Part shown: one piece after another, positions 20,935 through 33,639 of the stretch
Layout of the letters: every line of letters begins with the position of its first letter
How positions within the stretch are numbered: the first letter of the stretch is position 1
From: Cycas panzhihuaensis
Taxonomy: Eukaryota; Cycadophyta
DNA: 64,000 nucleotides
Direction of reading: 5' to 3'
NCBI GenBank assembly: GCA_023213395.1
Contig: CM041465.1
Coordinates: forward strand, 113,405,741 to 113,469,740
Program-made: the position numbers and the translations under genes
The notes under the pieces: model-generated
Database searches by the model: none
The model's input: only the letters and a program-made list of their open reading frames with translations
Told to the model about the DNA's origin: nothing

Positions 20935-23230
20935 AGACTTTGTCCATCTGAGATATGTTTATTTATTTCACATATTTTATTGTATAGTTATATTATTTTA
21001 CTTAATATATTGATCAAAGTATATGATTTGCAAGGAGTTCCTTAATAATTTCTAAACCTTGACCCATGCAAAAGTTTTTGTACTTTGATAACTCTTAGGT
21101 AATCTCTATTAACTTCCTTGTTTATGTGTGTATATAAATAGTGCAAAGTTTATGCAAATTATTTAAGTCACATTAATGGAGATCCTACAATGTAATTGTT
21201 CATTAACTGCCTACCAACCCCATTGAATTATGAGGTAATTGTATGTATCTAAGTAAATGCCTTAAAATAGCACCATTGCATCATGCTTATCACTTTTACT
21301 TCCCATAATGTTATGCTTACTAGTAACATTACACACACCTAGCTACTAACTTCTATATTACCTTATATTACCTAATAATTATTATTTTGTTTAGCCTTTA
21401 TAGATATCAATTTTAATAACCATTATTATATATAAGTTAGTACCATTCTTGAATTTAACTCTCTTATAACCTTTGATTATGCTTAGCCTCCTAACATTAT
21501 TTCTTTTACTGACATCTAGACAATCAGTACTTGCATATCAAGATCATCACATTTATGAAAATACCCTTAATACTCATTGAATTAATGCTCCATGACTCTA
21601 TTTCTAAAGTGCCCACATTCATTGTGTTCACTTACACTGCCCACATACTTCTTATCCTCACCTTGTTTCCCTACCAATTATTCTCATCTCATATTTATAT
21701 GACAAAATATTCAACATTTATAGCTCCATTGCCAAATATACCACGTGTATCTACCTTACCTTTCACATTGTCTTGTATCACCCTTCTCTTAATTATCATT
21801 TTTGAAAACTATCATCCATGAATACAAAAATGATTAGCATTGTTAAATTTATCCATCCTTATATCTGAATTGATCCTTTGTAAAATTCCCATTAAAAGTA
21901 AAATTTATTTCCTTTATTTAGATATCTGCAACCAACTTTTGAATTGCATAGCATTTGAGACTTGGCTCATTAAGTTAGGAAAGGTTGGTGAAGATTGTCT
22001 GCGTGACTTAAACAATCTAGAAGATATCAAAATGCAATCTAATTTAACATATAATCAAACTATTTTTCTTTCTTTCTTCTACCCTATGGAACTCATTTTT
22101 CTTTTTGACAAAGTTAATGATGAATTTGCATCGATAAATTTCATTCTTGTTGGCACGATACTTTTGCAATAATTGAGGTTGTTCATAATGGTTCATATCA
22201 TGTTTCCATCATCTCATAAACCCCACTATAATCCTTCTAAAATAACCCATCTCAAACATTGTATCCATAAATGGCATTTCCAAATAACCATAGATTGAGT
22301 TCTTTCTATTTTCTATTATTCGTATTTATTATGGTTTATTTGTGCTTGAGTTCTTGTCGTTAACATACTTTTTAAGTTTTTTCTAATTTACATTAATAAT
22401 GATTAATATAGCCTTAATTTTGAGTATGCACGCTATCATCTGATACCATGTTATTGCCTGTGGTTTCTATCTTACATTTCCATCATCATAAATACATTCT
22501 TGTGGCTACATCCCATGTCCTTTATAAACAAGTGCCTTTAACAATTGTGAAATTAAGACATGGTGGTAGGATTTAAGATAAGGTTCTAGAGAAAGGTGGA
22601 GTATGAACCGTTATTTTAAGTAAATGAGAGAATTAATGGTATGAAGCATCTTTAGAAATAATGAGTTGACTCAGTTTCACAAGCGTTATGCCAGTTTCCT
22701 TAGTCATGTCTTTAATGCAGTTCTTTGTAAAGTGTTCTAGTTTTTGGGGTGACGAGAAGTATTAGCAAGGGCATAGCCATCCAATAAAATTACTCCATAC
22801 TATCCTTCCCTAAGGGAAGAGGACAGGGAGGAGTTCTAAGCAGAGAGACATACTGAATAAGGACATGCCTATGGTGTCTCTATGTGTTGTGGGCCGCCTT
22901 AGTTATAAGTCATCCGCATGCATACTTGGATACATATATAGTAGTAAGCTGTATAGGTAAGATGTCACAATTCGATTGTGTGTGGAGGCACTTTAACTTA
23001 TGGGTATCGTTATTATGCGGTTCAATAATTTCTGCAAAGTATCTAGGATCAAAAATAATTTGATACACATGCTGAAATAATTGCTTGGTTGATCTCTTGG
23101 CAAAGGTTTCAGTATGGAGAGCGTAGTTTATTGCAAACAACCTTACAGAAGTCATTGTATTAAAGAGTGATGGTTCAATAGCGTGAAGAAAAAGGAGCTT
23201 GATGAGAAGAGATCTAACCATGTACATGCT
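20935..23230. other. AT-rich DNA, no gene recognised
   Basis: Short open frames at 21531-21821 and 21840-22172 are Leu/Ile/Phe-rich, a product of AT composition, and match nothing. The stretch just left of the kinase pseudogene (22900-23230) might be its decayed 5' part but shows no homology I can defend. Confidence 0.4.
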
Positions 23231-23236
23231 ATTACG

Positions 23237-24234
23237 TCCCATCCAGGGCAACCTGATAACAAATATGGGCATTACGTGTTCGAGGTTGAAGAAAACATAA
23301 CATCTCGGTATAAGATTATTAGCAAACTGGACAAAGGAACTTTTGGTAGAGTTTTAGATTTTTGGGATGGTGAAAAGCAAGAGCATGTAGTCATCAAGGT
23401 CATACGCAGTGAATGGCAATATGGTGTTGCAACTATGACTGAAATTGACATTCTTCGTAGGATAGCAGAGTTTGATACCAATGGATCTCAGGGCTGCCTG
23501 AAATTGAAGACTTGGTTTCATTATGGTGCCCATGTGTGCATTATTTGTGAAAGGTTTGGACTGAGTTTATACGATTTATTACATAGAAACAATCATTGGC
23601 CCTTGTCTATTGTTTTGATTTAGGAATTTGCATGTCAGCTATTGGACATTGTTGCATTCATTCATGAGCTCACTCTCTCACATACTGATCTAAAGCCTAA
23701 GAACATTCTTATCGTCTCCTCGGAATATGTGTAATTAAACTCATAGATTTTAGTAATGCCACATTCGAGAACCAATACCATGGCAAGGTAGTTACCATGA
23801 GAGGATACCAAGCACTTGAGGCGGTAATGGGTGTTGGATGGAGTTATCCTATCAATTTGTGGAGTGTTGGGTGCATTTTGGCAGAATTATTCTGTGGAAA
23901 TGCCCTTTTTCAGACTGATGATGATTTGGAACACCTTCCAATGATGCAACAAGTATTAGGACCAATTCCTCAATATATGATAAAATGGGCTGCTGATTGT
24001 AGAAGGGAGTACATTAGAAATAGTAGGGAACTCAACTGGGTATGGGGGGCTACATCGAGAGATAGAGTTCCAACAATCCAGAGATTGCCTCGCCTACGGA
24101 ATCTTGTTAATCAAAGTGGGGATCCCTCATCAAAAGCCCTCATTGATTTGCTTTGTGGTTTGTTGAAGTTTGACCCAAGGGAGCATCTTTCCACTAAGGA
24201 AGCTTTGGAGCACCATTTCTTCAAACTAAAATGA
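23237..24234 (+). pseudogene. AFC-like: LAMMER (AFC/CLK-type) protein kinase retropseudogene
   Basis: Homology starts at KYGHYVFEVEENITSRYKII and runs through the whole kinase domain to KEALEHHFFKLK. LAMMER kinases phosphorylate SR splicing factors in the nucleus. Diagnostic parts include GWSYPINLWSVGCILAELF, EHLPMMQQVLGP (LAMMER signature EHLAMMERVLG, decayed) and HTDLKPKNIL. Damage: Gly-rich loop DKGTFG, DFG changed to DFS, the APE region lost (MRGYQALEAV), an in-frame TAG at 23621-23623, and loss of about 26 codons after SSEYV (near 23730) with a frame shift. Plant AFC genes have many introns and this copy has none, so it is a processed copy. No poly(A) tail is visible. Confidence 0.9.
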
Positions 24235-24239
24235 ACATA

Positions 24240-25915
24240 GATGTAATCCTTGGGAATCATTCGCTCCTTATAGTACGTCATCTACATTGTGTTGTCAATA
24301 CTAGTAGCACCCAAATGCAATGAAAGAAAATGGCTTCTATGCTCTTTATTCATCTAGTAAATATTTCAATTCTTAAATTTAATTATTTTTTGTCATTAGT
24401 TTTATTATTTGATTCAAAATAATGAATTGCCATTTATTTATTTTAGAGTACATCAACCTCACACCTAGAAATTAGTTCAATAATAATTATTTGACTTTAA
24501 TCTCCTAAACAACAAGAAGATATAAATTATTTTCTTGCATATATAAAATAAATAAAGATACATAATATCTCAAAGTCCTTATTCTTTTACAAACAAGGTA
24601 GATCATTTTTTGTGAACCTAAATTTAAACATTAGATGAGAGAGGTGATCTTTTTGGCTTATGTGAGAAGATTCTTATGATTCATATTCAGATTGGCCTAA
24701 CGTAGAGCATCTATCCTAACTATGTATTTATGTATGTGGCCTCAATAACTGAGTGAACTCTATGCATCTTATTGAGAGCAGTGACCTCTTTTTATTTTAC
24801 CTATTAGAGCTTGAGGCTAGTTGGAGTTAAATGCATGTACTATTAGCCTATCTCAAACTTATGTGAGATGAATCACTAGTATTGATAATTTTCCAAGAAC
24901 CTACCTATGATCATATGGATCCTGTGGTCTTGACTCTTTTATGCCTCTTATTCTAGTTAGTCCCTTCTCATATTTTAAGATTGAGTCTAGTGTTTTAGGT
25001 ATATTTAAGAGTATGGGTTAGGATAGGATATTCTTCTTTGTGAAGGGTATCTAGAATAGGCGAAGCACATACGTTTCTTAATAGTTTAGGCATATATGCT
25101 CTAGTGGACCTCTTAGATTTTGATAGCATTCTTATTAGGTGACATTTGATCTCTCTATAAGTATTTTCTATGAGGATAGATCGATTCTATCTCTATTATT
25201 TTAGTTAGTTTACTACTTTTCCTTTACTCTCTCTTCATGCATTATTATTTTTTCACATGCGTTCCTGTGTCATTAGTATATTGCATCATGGTTAAGTTGT
25301 TCCTTCTTCCATAACTTGTATCGTATTGGTTTGTTTTACATATATTAAAATAATGTTTATTCATATTATGGTTATCCATACCATAAATATAACACCATCT
25401 ACTTTACTGTTTTACCATATTATTCCTCTCATTCAGGTCACATTCTTTACTAGAATATAAATTATTATCACAAACACGACACCACTTCTTTAATTAGGGT
25501 TCGTTACCCCTATATTTTTTTTATTCTTCTTCTCCTTAGTAACTTGAGGTTTCTTTCTTTATAACTTCAACCTTATGACTTCCTTTTTAAAGGCTTCTAC
25601 TTTTGAGGTCTTCTTTATTTTTGTTACTTAATGGCAAGGTTTATTTATATTTTGGCTTCTTAATTATTACATTTTGTCTGGTGATCTAAATAATAAGGTT
25701 TATGGATGCCCTTTTAAATGTCCATTTCTTTCTCAAAGTGTAATACCAACTCATGTGTGCAATGGAAGCATTTCAATGAATGAGTCACCATTGTGGCCCT
25801 TACTTTAGAATTTAACCCATTTATAAAATAGTTTCTCATATTATAATCCATGATTTTTTCTCTATTCATTATACTTCTTTTGACAATGTTACATACCACT
25901 TGATTGAAGTAAAAA
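24240..25915. other. AT-rich DNA, no gene firmly recognised
   Basis: A minus-strand frame at 25714-25899 contains NYFINGLNSKVRATMVTHSL, which faintly resembles the gag FI.GL...R motif, possibly a fragment of another retroelement. Otherwise nothing is visible. The 5' LTR expected for E2 could not be placed here. Confidence 0.35.
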
Positions 25916-25919
25916 TAAC

Positions 25920-26830
25920 TAGGAACTAACTTGTAATCCTTAATGAACCACTTTCAAACCATGATTTAATATCTAGTATCATGAACATCTTACCCATAGA
26001 ATATAATTCCTTTGTTTCTAAATTACATGATAATTATTCCAAAATAGATGTCATGACCTGTGAGGAACTCTTATTACAAGAGGAGAATATACTCAACTAA
26101 CTTGGGGTGACAGCTCTATCTGACCTCGCTCCTACCTTTATAGCCCATAACTCAGAAAAGCTTAAGACTATCAAGAGATCAACTCAACAGCTTAGTTAAC
26201 ACCAAGATCTAACACAACAGCTTAGTCAACACCAAGATCTAACTCAACACTTGGATTCTCTAACCATATCTCAATAGCCATATCAACAACCAACCTAACA
26301 GAAGTAATAACCAATTAACACCTCCTCCTCCCATCTAAGTCATTGGCATCGACAGTCTCAATACCAACCATATGCACTATTTAAAAAGAATTAATAGGTT
26401 AGACCAAATGCCAGTTGCCTCTACTATGATAAAAATATATGCTTAGTTATTGAATGCAAGCGAGGACAAGTTGATTCACAACTCTTGTAAAATCAAGGGA
26501 GCCAATCATATGAGCCTCGCTTCTAATAAGCTACCTCTTATTATCAACAATTAGGCCTAATCTACTAATAAGGACCATCCTCATATCAATAAGGAGGTTA
26601 TAGTTACTTTTAATAGAGACAAGGATATTAGTAAGGAGGATCATGCCTTCTACAAGGAGCCCCATTTCCATAATAGCGAGGTCTTATTTTATAACAAGGA
26701 GGCCCATATTTCCAATAAAGAGGCCTTATTCAATAGTAAGAAGTGCCATCATTCCAACCACAAGGCCAATTCTACCAACATAATTAGAATCTGAGACCCA
26801 CTCAAGGAGAAAGACCTTAAAATAAGTAGC
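25920..26830 (+). pseudogene. Copia element E2 gag
   Basis: Plus strand reads ILNEPLSNHDLISSIMNILP, EYNSFVSKLHDNYSKIDVMT and CEELLLQEENILN, the standard copia gag block ahead of a Gln-rich tail. A decayed zinc knuckle (CLYYDKNICLVIEC) lies near 26420-26465. The tail contains a 30-bp tandem repeat (about 26187-26250; QQLSQHQDLT) and then Gln/Gly/Tyr repeats to 26740. Many stops. Confidence 0.7.
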
Positions 26831-26879
26831 AATTCACTATCAAAAATTAAAGGAACCAACATAATAATAAATAATGTGG

Positions 26880-27314
26880 AAGTAATGTGGTAGACAATTA
26901 GGATTTCTCCTTCCATAACCTATCTGTTGTAGCTCTTTCTTCACAACTTGATGAGGATGCATGGATCCTTGACTCACATGCAACAAGATATATGATCAGA
27001 TTAGAAAAAAATATTAGAAGATACCTACCCAATTGATACTCAAACTATCACATTTGGGGATAATTTGACTTATGATAATGACCAAAATTAGTAGGGCTTT
27101 AATAGCCTTGAAGGACTCTAATATGAGGCACCACATCAATAATATATTCCATGCACCTAAAATGGAGATGAACTTGCTCTCTATCAATGAAATAAACAAA
27201 CAGAATTTAGATGTCCTCTTTAGCTAGGGCATTAGTAGAATCACAGATCATGCAACATGAAAACTTGTGGTTATGAGACATAAAGATGGTGGCCTATATA
27301 GATTGGGTGGTATC
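26880..27314 (+). pseudogene. Copia element E2 protease and following region, cut by element F
   Basis: DEDAWILDSHATRYMIRLEK near 26950-27010 is the copia protease signature. 26880-27040 aligns with 11395-11564 of E1, and 27041-27314 with 17714-17990 of E1, without the element D insertion between them. E2 stops at 27314, where element F begins after GTATC. Confidence 0.8.
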
Positions 27315-27612
27315 TGAAAAGGGTTAATGTCACAAGGTCATTACATTAGTTGATTATTTCAAAAAAGGATCTTAAATAAATTTTAAATTAGATCACTTAA
27401 GTGAAATCCACTTTTATATACATTATGTATAATTTCATTTCACCTAACTCTAATGCTCCCTCTCTTAATATAAAAGTAAAAGCTCAATGGAGGAGATTCA
27501 TTCTTACCTCCCCATTTTATGAGAGCTACTTTATTTCTCTCAAGTCTCTCTTACTCGCATGTTTTCCTTTGTGTTTAGTGTGTGGAGATAAAGGATAGAT
27601 ATACTCATTTCA
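27315..27612 (+). repeat. Element F 5' LTR
   Basis: 298 bp, TGAAAAGGGT...CATTTCA, followed by the primer site. Its first 137 bp match the truncated 3' LTR at 63864-64000. Confidence 0.9.
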
Positions 27613-27614
27613 TA

Positions 27615-27626
27615 TGGTATCAGAGC
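27615..27626 (+). promoter_or_regulatory. Element F primer binding site (initiator-Met type)
   Basis: TGGTATCAGAGC, two bases after the 5' LTR end. It sets the plus orientation and the LTR 3' boundary. Confidence 0.9.
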
Positions 27627-28159
27627 TTGCTTCCTTCATATTCCTCATTTACACTTGCAATCGAGTTGTCACTTCTCCCCCACAATCCATGTGGTGAAGG
27701 AGATTGTGAAAGTGAATTCAGAAATATTTTTAAGTTATTGTGATAGCATATTTTGTATTATTTTCTTTCCCTTTCTCTTTTGTGGGTTTGGAAGCATACT
27801 ATAAGGAGTTTTAAGGCCCAAGGATTCCAATCCTTTAATAGCCATTCATGCTATCTCATTCTTCTTTTTCTTTCCCCTATTTTTGTCCATTTAACAAGGG
27901 GAAATACTATCAAAAATTTTCCAGCATTTAGAAGAATGATTATAAGGGGAGGTTTTACCCATCTTTTTAAAAGCATTTCAATCCATTTAAAATATACATC
28001 ATTGTATGCTCTTATCTTGCCCATATTAGGATCCTAGTGATAAAAAAATTATGGAAATTTCATATGGTATCATGTGTCAATAAGATATTAGTAAGCTGAA
28101 ATTTCTGCAGAAATATAATTTGATTACTGAACTTCGCAGGTCTCCAAAATCTTCTATAG
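27627..28159 (+). other. Element F leader, no intact gene
   Basis: Between the primer site and the element A insertion. An open frame at 27753-28037 has no recognisable motif. A second TGGTATCATGTG motif near 28063 echoes the primer-site region. No gag domain seen. Confidence 0.5.
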
Positions 28160-28164
28160 AGCTC

Positions 28165-30882
28165 TGTTTCCCCGCTACTGGGAATGGATATGGATAGATC
28201 AACTCAAGTAAGTGTAGGTATGCTTCTTCCTTCTTGCCTTTATTATTTCTTTGGAAAGGTAGATAGAAGCATTGTCTCATTGCATGATTAACTGCCTCAT
28301 TTGAGTGATCACCTTGCATCTATTGCTTGATCATGCTACTTGTCATATTTTTATCCTATGACAACTCACAAGACCTACCTCTCTGTAAGATAGGCATGCC
28401 CATGGCACTCTACAACCCTCTGCGCCACCTCCATTGCGCCTCAAGCCTCACTCAACTTGTGTGATCCACTTACACCGTAATCTTACATTCTTTTATAGTA
28501 TTTCTGGGAATCCTAGCTCTCGATATCTCATTTAGTCTAGCCCACATGTCACCCGGACTATTGCTAGCCACCTAGACAGGAGGGTCGGCCCCTCCTGGGC
28601 CTATCACATCTCCTTCTAGGGCTTTTAGAACCTTAGCCATTGCTATTTTAGCATTCTGGTCTCGCACTACTATAAACTAAGCGGTACTGCAAAGTTTATT
28701 GCAGTGCGACTATTGCACTTTATTTTTTTTATTCGCCATGGTAATTCTCACTTTTTTTACAGAATTACCACGTGGATAAATGACCAACTCAGCCGTAACC
28801 AAACCCTAATTACTCAATTAGGGTTAGGATGGGTATATATCTTGAAAAGTATCTCATTTCACATCTCTTGGCTCTCAAACAACACGTTCAACTACTGTAA
28901 TTTAACTCTCTTCCTCGTCTCTTTTACAGGTATGCCTACAACATTATATTTTTTGCCATTCCAGCCCAGGATCCAACTACAACAGCTCTGTGACGTGGTA
29001 GGAAACTCTCCTCCAAGCATTTCCAAGCAAGATCTCCATGTTTCTCCTTCAGTTTTGCCCAATAAGTATCTTCTATACCTCTACTTTGGGAAATACCCTG
29101 CAAACCTTGTAGGACCTACCCTCTTCCATTGTTTGCAGGGGTAGGTCTGCCCTTAACGCAGCCCAACAGGTACCCCTTGCTTCATTTTTATGTTTCAAAA
29201 TATATTTACTCCATTAGAGCTTGTTCAAAAGTATATTTTCTTCCCTTTTTTGTCTTTTTGTTATAAAATGGATTGCTCTTTCTTGTGTTTGGCTTCAAAT
29301 ACCTCAATCTCCTTCCCATTCATCGCTAGTTTTCCTCAAGAAAGATGCAGGAGAGGGTCCATAAGGACTGAGTGAAAGGAATAAGGCAGGATTCATCCTA
29401 TTTAGACCTACTCCCTAAGGGCAAACCCCTTCCCGTCCTTCCTCTCTTGCGCTCGTGCTTTCCTTGAGCTACTAGAAGTAGGTGGAATCTAAAACTGTGC
29501 TGGATATCAGTATATGTAACCCTTGTTACGCTGGTTCCAGGCCTATATGCTCTCCTTTTGGGCCCTCTTTATGCCCCTAACATTGTCCAACATCCATTCA
29601 GACCTTTAGCAAAGCTTGTATGGCGATCCACTGCCCATAGTGACTCCACTACTTAAGCATCTCTCTTACATCCCACAACATTCATTCTCGTGCTTTTTCA
29701 CTACTCATAGGCTGTCACATAACCTTCATCATGTTGTATTCTGAGGCTGCGTGGAGATCCATTTGCGGAGGGTTTTGCCATCCTAAGGCCATCCTTCATT
29801 TCTTACTTGGTATGCGTTGTCTTTCTTTTGAGGACAGAAGAATTGCTTTTAGTAGTAGTTCCACTAATTTGAAATATAAAACTTTAGCATTTATATTATA
29901 TATTTGGCTATATAGTATCTTGCATCTTGGCAGCCTCTTCTTGGAAGGGAAAACCCTTTTTGGTTGCAGGTTTGCGGCAGCGTTTGTGAAGGGAGAGAGC
30001 ATACGACTCCAGGTAAAGAAGCCCCTATTTCATTTTCGCTCCAACTTTGGTTACACACCAACTAAGGACGAGAGGGTATACATTGCGTGCAAGCGAGTTT
30101 CCTGGTCAACTGCTCTACTTCTTGGGTATGCATCATCTCTCTCTTTCTATTTCCTTGTATTTTGTTCTCTTATCAAGCATCTATTGTATTTGTATAATAG
30201 GTGACACAAAGGTAAAAAGGGTAATAAACCAATTACTTGCATTTGCCTTGCATATGCATGTTGCATGCTTGTTTTTATAGGAAAGGGGCATAGTAGGAAC
30301 TGCACTCCTCCCCCCCCTTTTTCCTACATAAACTAAAAGCACCCTTAGTTGCATTTCACTTAGCTTGCATGCTTGAATGCACACGAAATATTTATTTCCA
30401 TTTTTCCTCTTTATCTTTGGTCATTGAAAAGAAAAGAGAGAGAGGGAGAGTAGCTCTTAGTCACCCTTTTTTCCATTCCTTTCCTTGGTTAGATTTGCCT
30501 TAGGCTAATTAGCCTAAGGGAAGCTTATCCACACTTATCTTAGGCCCTTTGCCTATTGTACCTTGACTCAAGTTCCTTCACCATAGAAACCCCTCCTTTG
30601 AGGGTCTCTCCTCCTCCCTTCTAACCATCCAAGGGTGGGAGGACCTTACCCTTTAGGATTATTCGAGATACCCCTGTGTGTATCTCTCCTCTCAGAATTG
30701 AAAGTGAAACCTATTCCGAGGCAGTTAGGCACCATTCGCGGGTCCCAAACTCGCACTCCGGCGCATGGACGCCCTGTGTGGTCTTCTCTTTTGCTTATAG
30801 GACCCCATCCATACCCCAGCATTAGTTGTTAACAATCTCAATTCCTACTAAGTGTAGTGACCATCCTGTAGATGCAATTCCA
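28165..30882 (+). repeat. Element A 5' LTR (2.7 kb)
   Basis: Starts TGTTTCCCCGCTACTGGGAA and ends GCAATTCCA. Aligned end to end with 58393-61061 and, more distantly, with the reverse complement of the element B LTRs. It contains several long open frames (for example 28704-29144 and 29731-30204) that are not conserved as proteins between LTR copies and are judged non-coding. Confidence 0.92.
28802..28840 (+). promoter_or_regulatory. LTR core promoter: telo-box inverted repeat plus TATA
   Basis: An inverted pair AACCCTAAT / ATTAGGGTT at 28802-28825 is followed by GGTATATAT (28832-28840). The 3' LTR repeats it at about 59049-59087. The B LTRs carry an equivalent decayed pair with TATAAAA on minus (41633-41660 and 55096-55130). 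AAACCCTAA is the plant telo-box. The promoter role is inferred. Confidence 0.6.
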
Positions 30883-30883
30883 T

Positions 30884-30902
30884 TGGCGACCATACTGGGA
30901 AC
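30884..30902 (+). promoter_or_regulatory. Element A primer binding site
   Basis: TGGCGACCATACTGGGAAC, just after the LTR end. The TGGCGAC...CTGGGGA form is of the kind used by Tat/Ogre-type Ty3 elements; I have not established which tRNA it pairs with. Element B has the same site at 53160-53176 (minus), slightly decayed. Confidence 0.7.
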
Positions 30903-31076
30903 CTGCCAGTAAGGGAGCTAGTCTCTATCTCTTCCTATTGGTATTACTACCTCTTAGTAGATTTCTCCTTTTCTCTTTTTCATTGGGTAGACCCCAGCGT
31001 GTACCTTACATTCCTCTTTCTCTTCTAACACATTGGTGAGATTTATATGTGATGCTTCTCACGTTACCTATGAGGT

Positions 31077-33127
31077 TTGCCCCCATTGTTAGAAGATCCC
31101 ATATATTACCTCCTTCCATCATCGGATTCTGATTTGACAATGGAAGGATATCCTTCAGATTGGGCATACCATGCCTTTGATTCTAGAGCCCATGAGTTTC
31201 CCACATCTTTCCCAGGGTCCACCCAAGAGGGTGATGATCCTATCTACTATCTGAGTGATCAACAACACCCACTTGATGTTCATCCCTCTATGCACAGAGT
31301 AGAGGGTCTACCTTCTCTTAAGATTCATCACCCAGGTGATGATTCTTACGAGGAGTGCCCTGAGGGGTCCACTTCATTTGAGGTCCCATCCACCTCTTAC
31401 GATCAAGTGGATACCCCTCCCATCAATGTGGTTGAACCTCTTAATGAGTTCTTTCATGATGCTCACATTCAACCATGTCTTAGGTGGTTTGAAGATGCCT
31501 TGCGTAGTGGGGCACCTTCCTCATCCATGCTTGCCCAACCATCTTCATCCATGTCTACACCTCCTAGAACAAGTAACCCATTTGTACCAATGCATCCATC
31601 CTGTCTAATTCTAACATCTGCTTTAAGGATATCCATTGCGCTTCATACTTCTCTTCGCAGTCCTAACTCTTCTAGGACCTCTTGCAGTATGGCTTTCTCC
31701 CATTTTGGGGTTAGCATACCTCTCCCTAGCCAAGTAAATACGCCACCTCCAAACGTGGCACACATATTTCCTATTAGACCTAAGGGTCCTGTTTATGCCT
31801 CTAACTCTAGTCAGGTAGGAACCGTTTTCACATGTGCCCAGACTCAGTCTAGTGGTCCTTCTCTTTACATACCCCCAGGCTATATATCTCAGCCTTGGGG
31901 GCATGGTAAAGGGAACCACATTCTTGTTTATGGGGTGGATCCTTTACACCCATATGGGGTCGCACCACCTACGAGTGGCCCATATGGGTAGAACCTGGTC
32001 CCTCACCCCTCATTTCCATCGTCTTGTGTAGCACCTTACACTGTGCCTTGGCAAGGAAGCCCAACTTCCTTTCAAGGCGCTTATCCTCAAGTCCCTTTTC
32101 AACAAGAGGTATTTTCTCAAGAAGGGATGGGCCTTCCACCCTGATCCACTCCTTGTTTATTACCTTCTTCATCTTTTTCTGATCCTATGATCTAGGTGAG
32201 GGCACATCCCTTTATGGATTATAGATTGACACCCTTGTCTATCGAGGTGCTAAGGACCAACTTACTGCCTCATCCCCCTGAAGTTCCCAAGTTCGATGGA
32301 ATATCATCGCAGGATCCAATAGATCATATCCGTAGTTTCTCTATGGCATGCATAGACTACTGGGCCTACGATCAGATATTAATGAAACTATTTCCATGAT
32401 CTCTTCAAGGCGATGCCTTCAAATGGCTGTATCACCTACCCTCTTATTCCATCTTCTCATTCCAGCAACTTGTGGATGAGTTCATCAACTATTTCGATAT
32501 GGCATATCCATTTGAGAATGGAATGAAATCTCTCCTCTCGCTTAAACAAGGTCACAATGAGATGAATCGTGACTTTTTATGGTGATTCCATGGCCTCCTC
32601 CATTCCACCAAGGCTACTTTGCCCGAGGAATTGAAGAGGGACATTTTTGTCAACGCAGTACACATGAAGTTCATGTGGAAGTTCTTAAGATGAGGGCAAC
32701 CACATGTGATTCTGCCATTACAAAGTGCTTGGTACTTGAAGCTATTGAGATTCAGGCTATACTCAAGAAGCCCCTAAAGTCCTCACAGCGATGTGAGGCA
32801 CCCCCGCCAACCAAAGAAACTAAACCTCAACAATCCACTAGGTCTTCTTCCCACTCAACCAAGAAGACCCTAGACCCACTTACCTTTGTCATATGTTCAT
32901 TCAAACGTATGATGAAGGAACTTAAACTTCAAGGTCCTTTATCACCCACATCCAACAAACCAATCCAACATGCTTCCCAAGCTGTTCCTTCCAAGGGCGG
33001 CAACACCCAGTCCTCTCAGACAAGGAAATATGATTCCTCGCTTGAGAAGAAGTGGTGCTTCGTTCATGGAGAATGCTTCCATGATGATTCGCATTGTCAG
33101 GTTCAACATACTAGGGATGCCTCATAA
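31077..33127 (+). pseudogene. Element A gag
   Basis: A Pro/Ser-rich, poorly conserved N-terminal part (31077-31991, the longest open stretch at 304 codons) is followed after stops by the capsid-like block EVPKFDGISSQDPIDHIRSF (about 32280) with GDAFKW and QQLVDEFINYFD, then a basic linker and a zinc knuckle WCFVHGECFHDDSHC at 33053-33097 (Cx2Hx4Hx4C, the Tat-type form). Frameshifts and stops break it at about 31992, 32400 and 32580. Element B has the homologous gag at 50990-52971. Confidence 0.85.
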
Positions 33128-33639
33128 TGTGACTCATCTTCCAAACAGGCCTCAAGGCCCAACCTTGACCAACTGGTCCATAGAAATCCATTCCCCAAGC
33201 ATGGGGAGCGTGATCACAACTCTCAACCAAAGAACAACCAGAACTGGGGTATGGGGTTCATCTCCTTCATCGCGTTCCCCAAACTATCGTACCCCTTCAC
33301 CTTCACGGTCTTGGAATAAGGGGAAGAAGGTGATCTTGATGCTTGAGGTCACCCCTCTATATGCCTTGACTTGGTCTCAAATCACCAAAGAGGCAACTGA
33401 CGTCTCTTTGTCCATTCCACATCCTGATCCTCTTCTAGAAACCTCCCTTCCAAAAGTCCCTTTACTTCCCAAGACCATTCTTGTTCATCTAGGTTGATAC
33501 GATTTTAGGAGATCCCTTCCTCAACCTACAGTGAAGGGGAAGACCTTTTCTGTTGTCGATGAGCTTTGTACCGTGGCTGCCTGGATGTCCATTATGAACA
33601 TCTTGAGAAGTTGTCTTGAGTAGCGAACACTCCTTTTAG

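Noticed and set aside
21531-22172. Membrane-protein-like frames
   Set aside because: Hydrophobicity comes from AT-rich codons; no conserved motif or gene context.
23237-24234. Functional protein kinase gene
   Set aside because: In-frame stop, frameshift, altered DFG and missing APE motif make activity impossible.
28704-30280. Long open frames inside the element A 5' LTR (146 and 157 codons)
   Set aside because: They are not preserved as proteins in the 3' LTR or in the B LTRs, and contain no domain; chance frames in LTR DNA.
31623-31919. Minus-strand frame opposite element A gag
   Set aside because: Shadow of the gag N-terminal region; no counterpart opposite the B gag.
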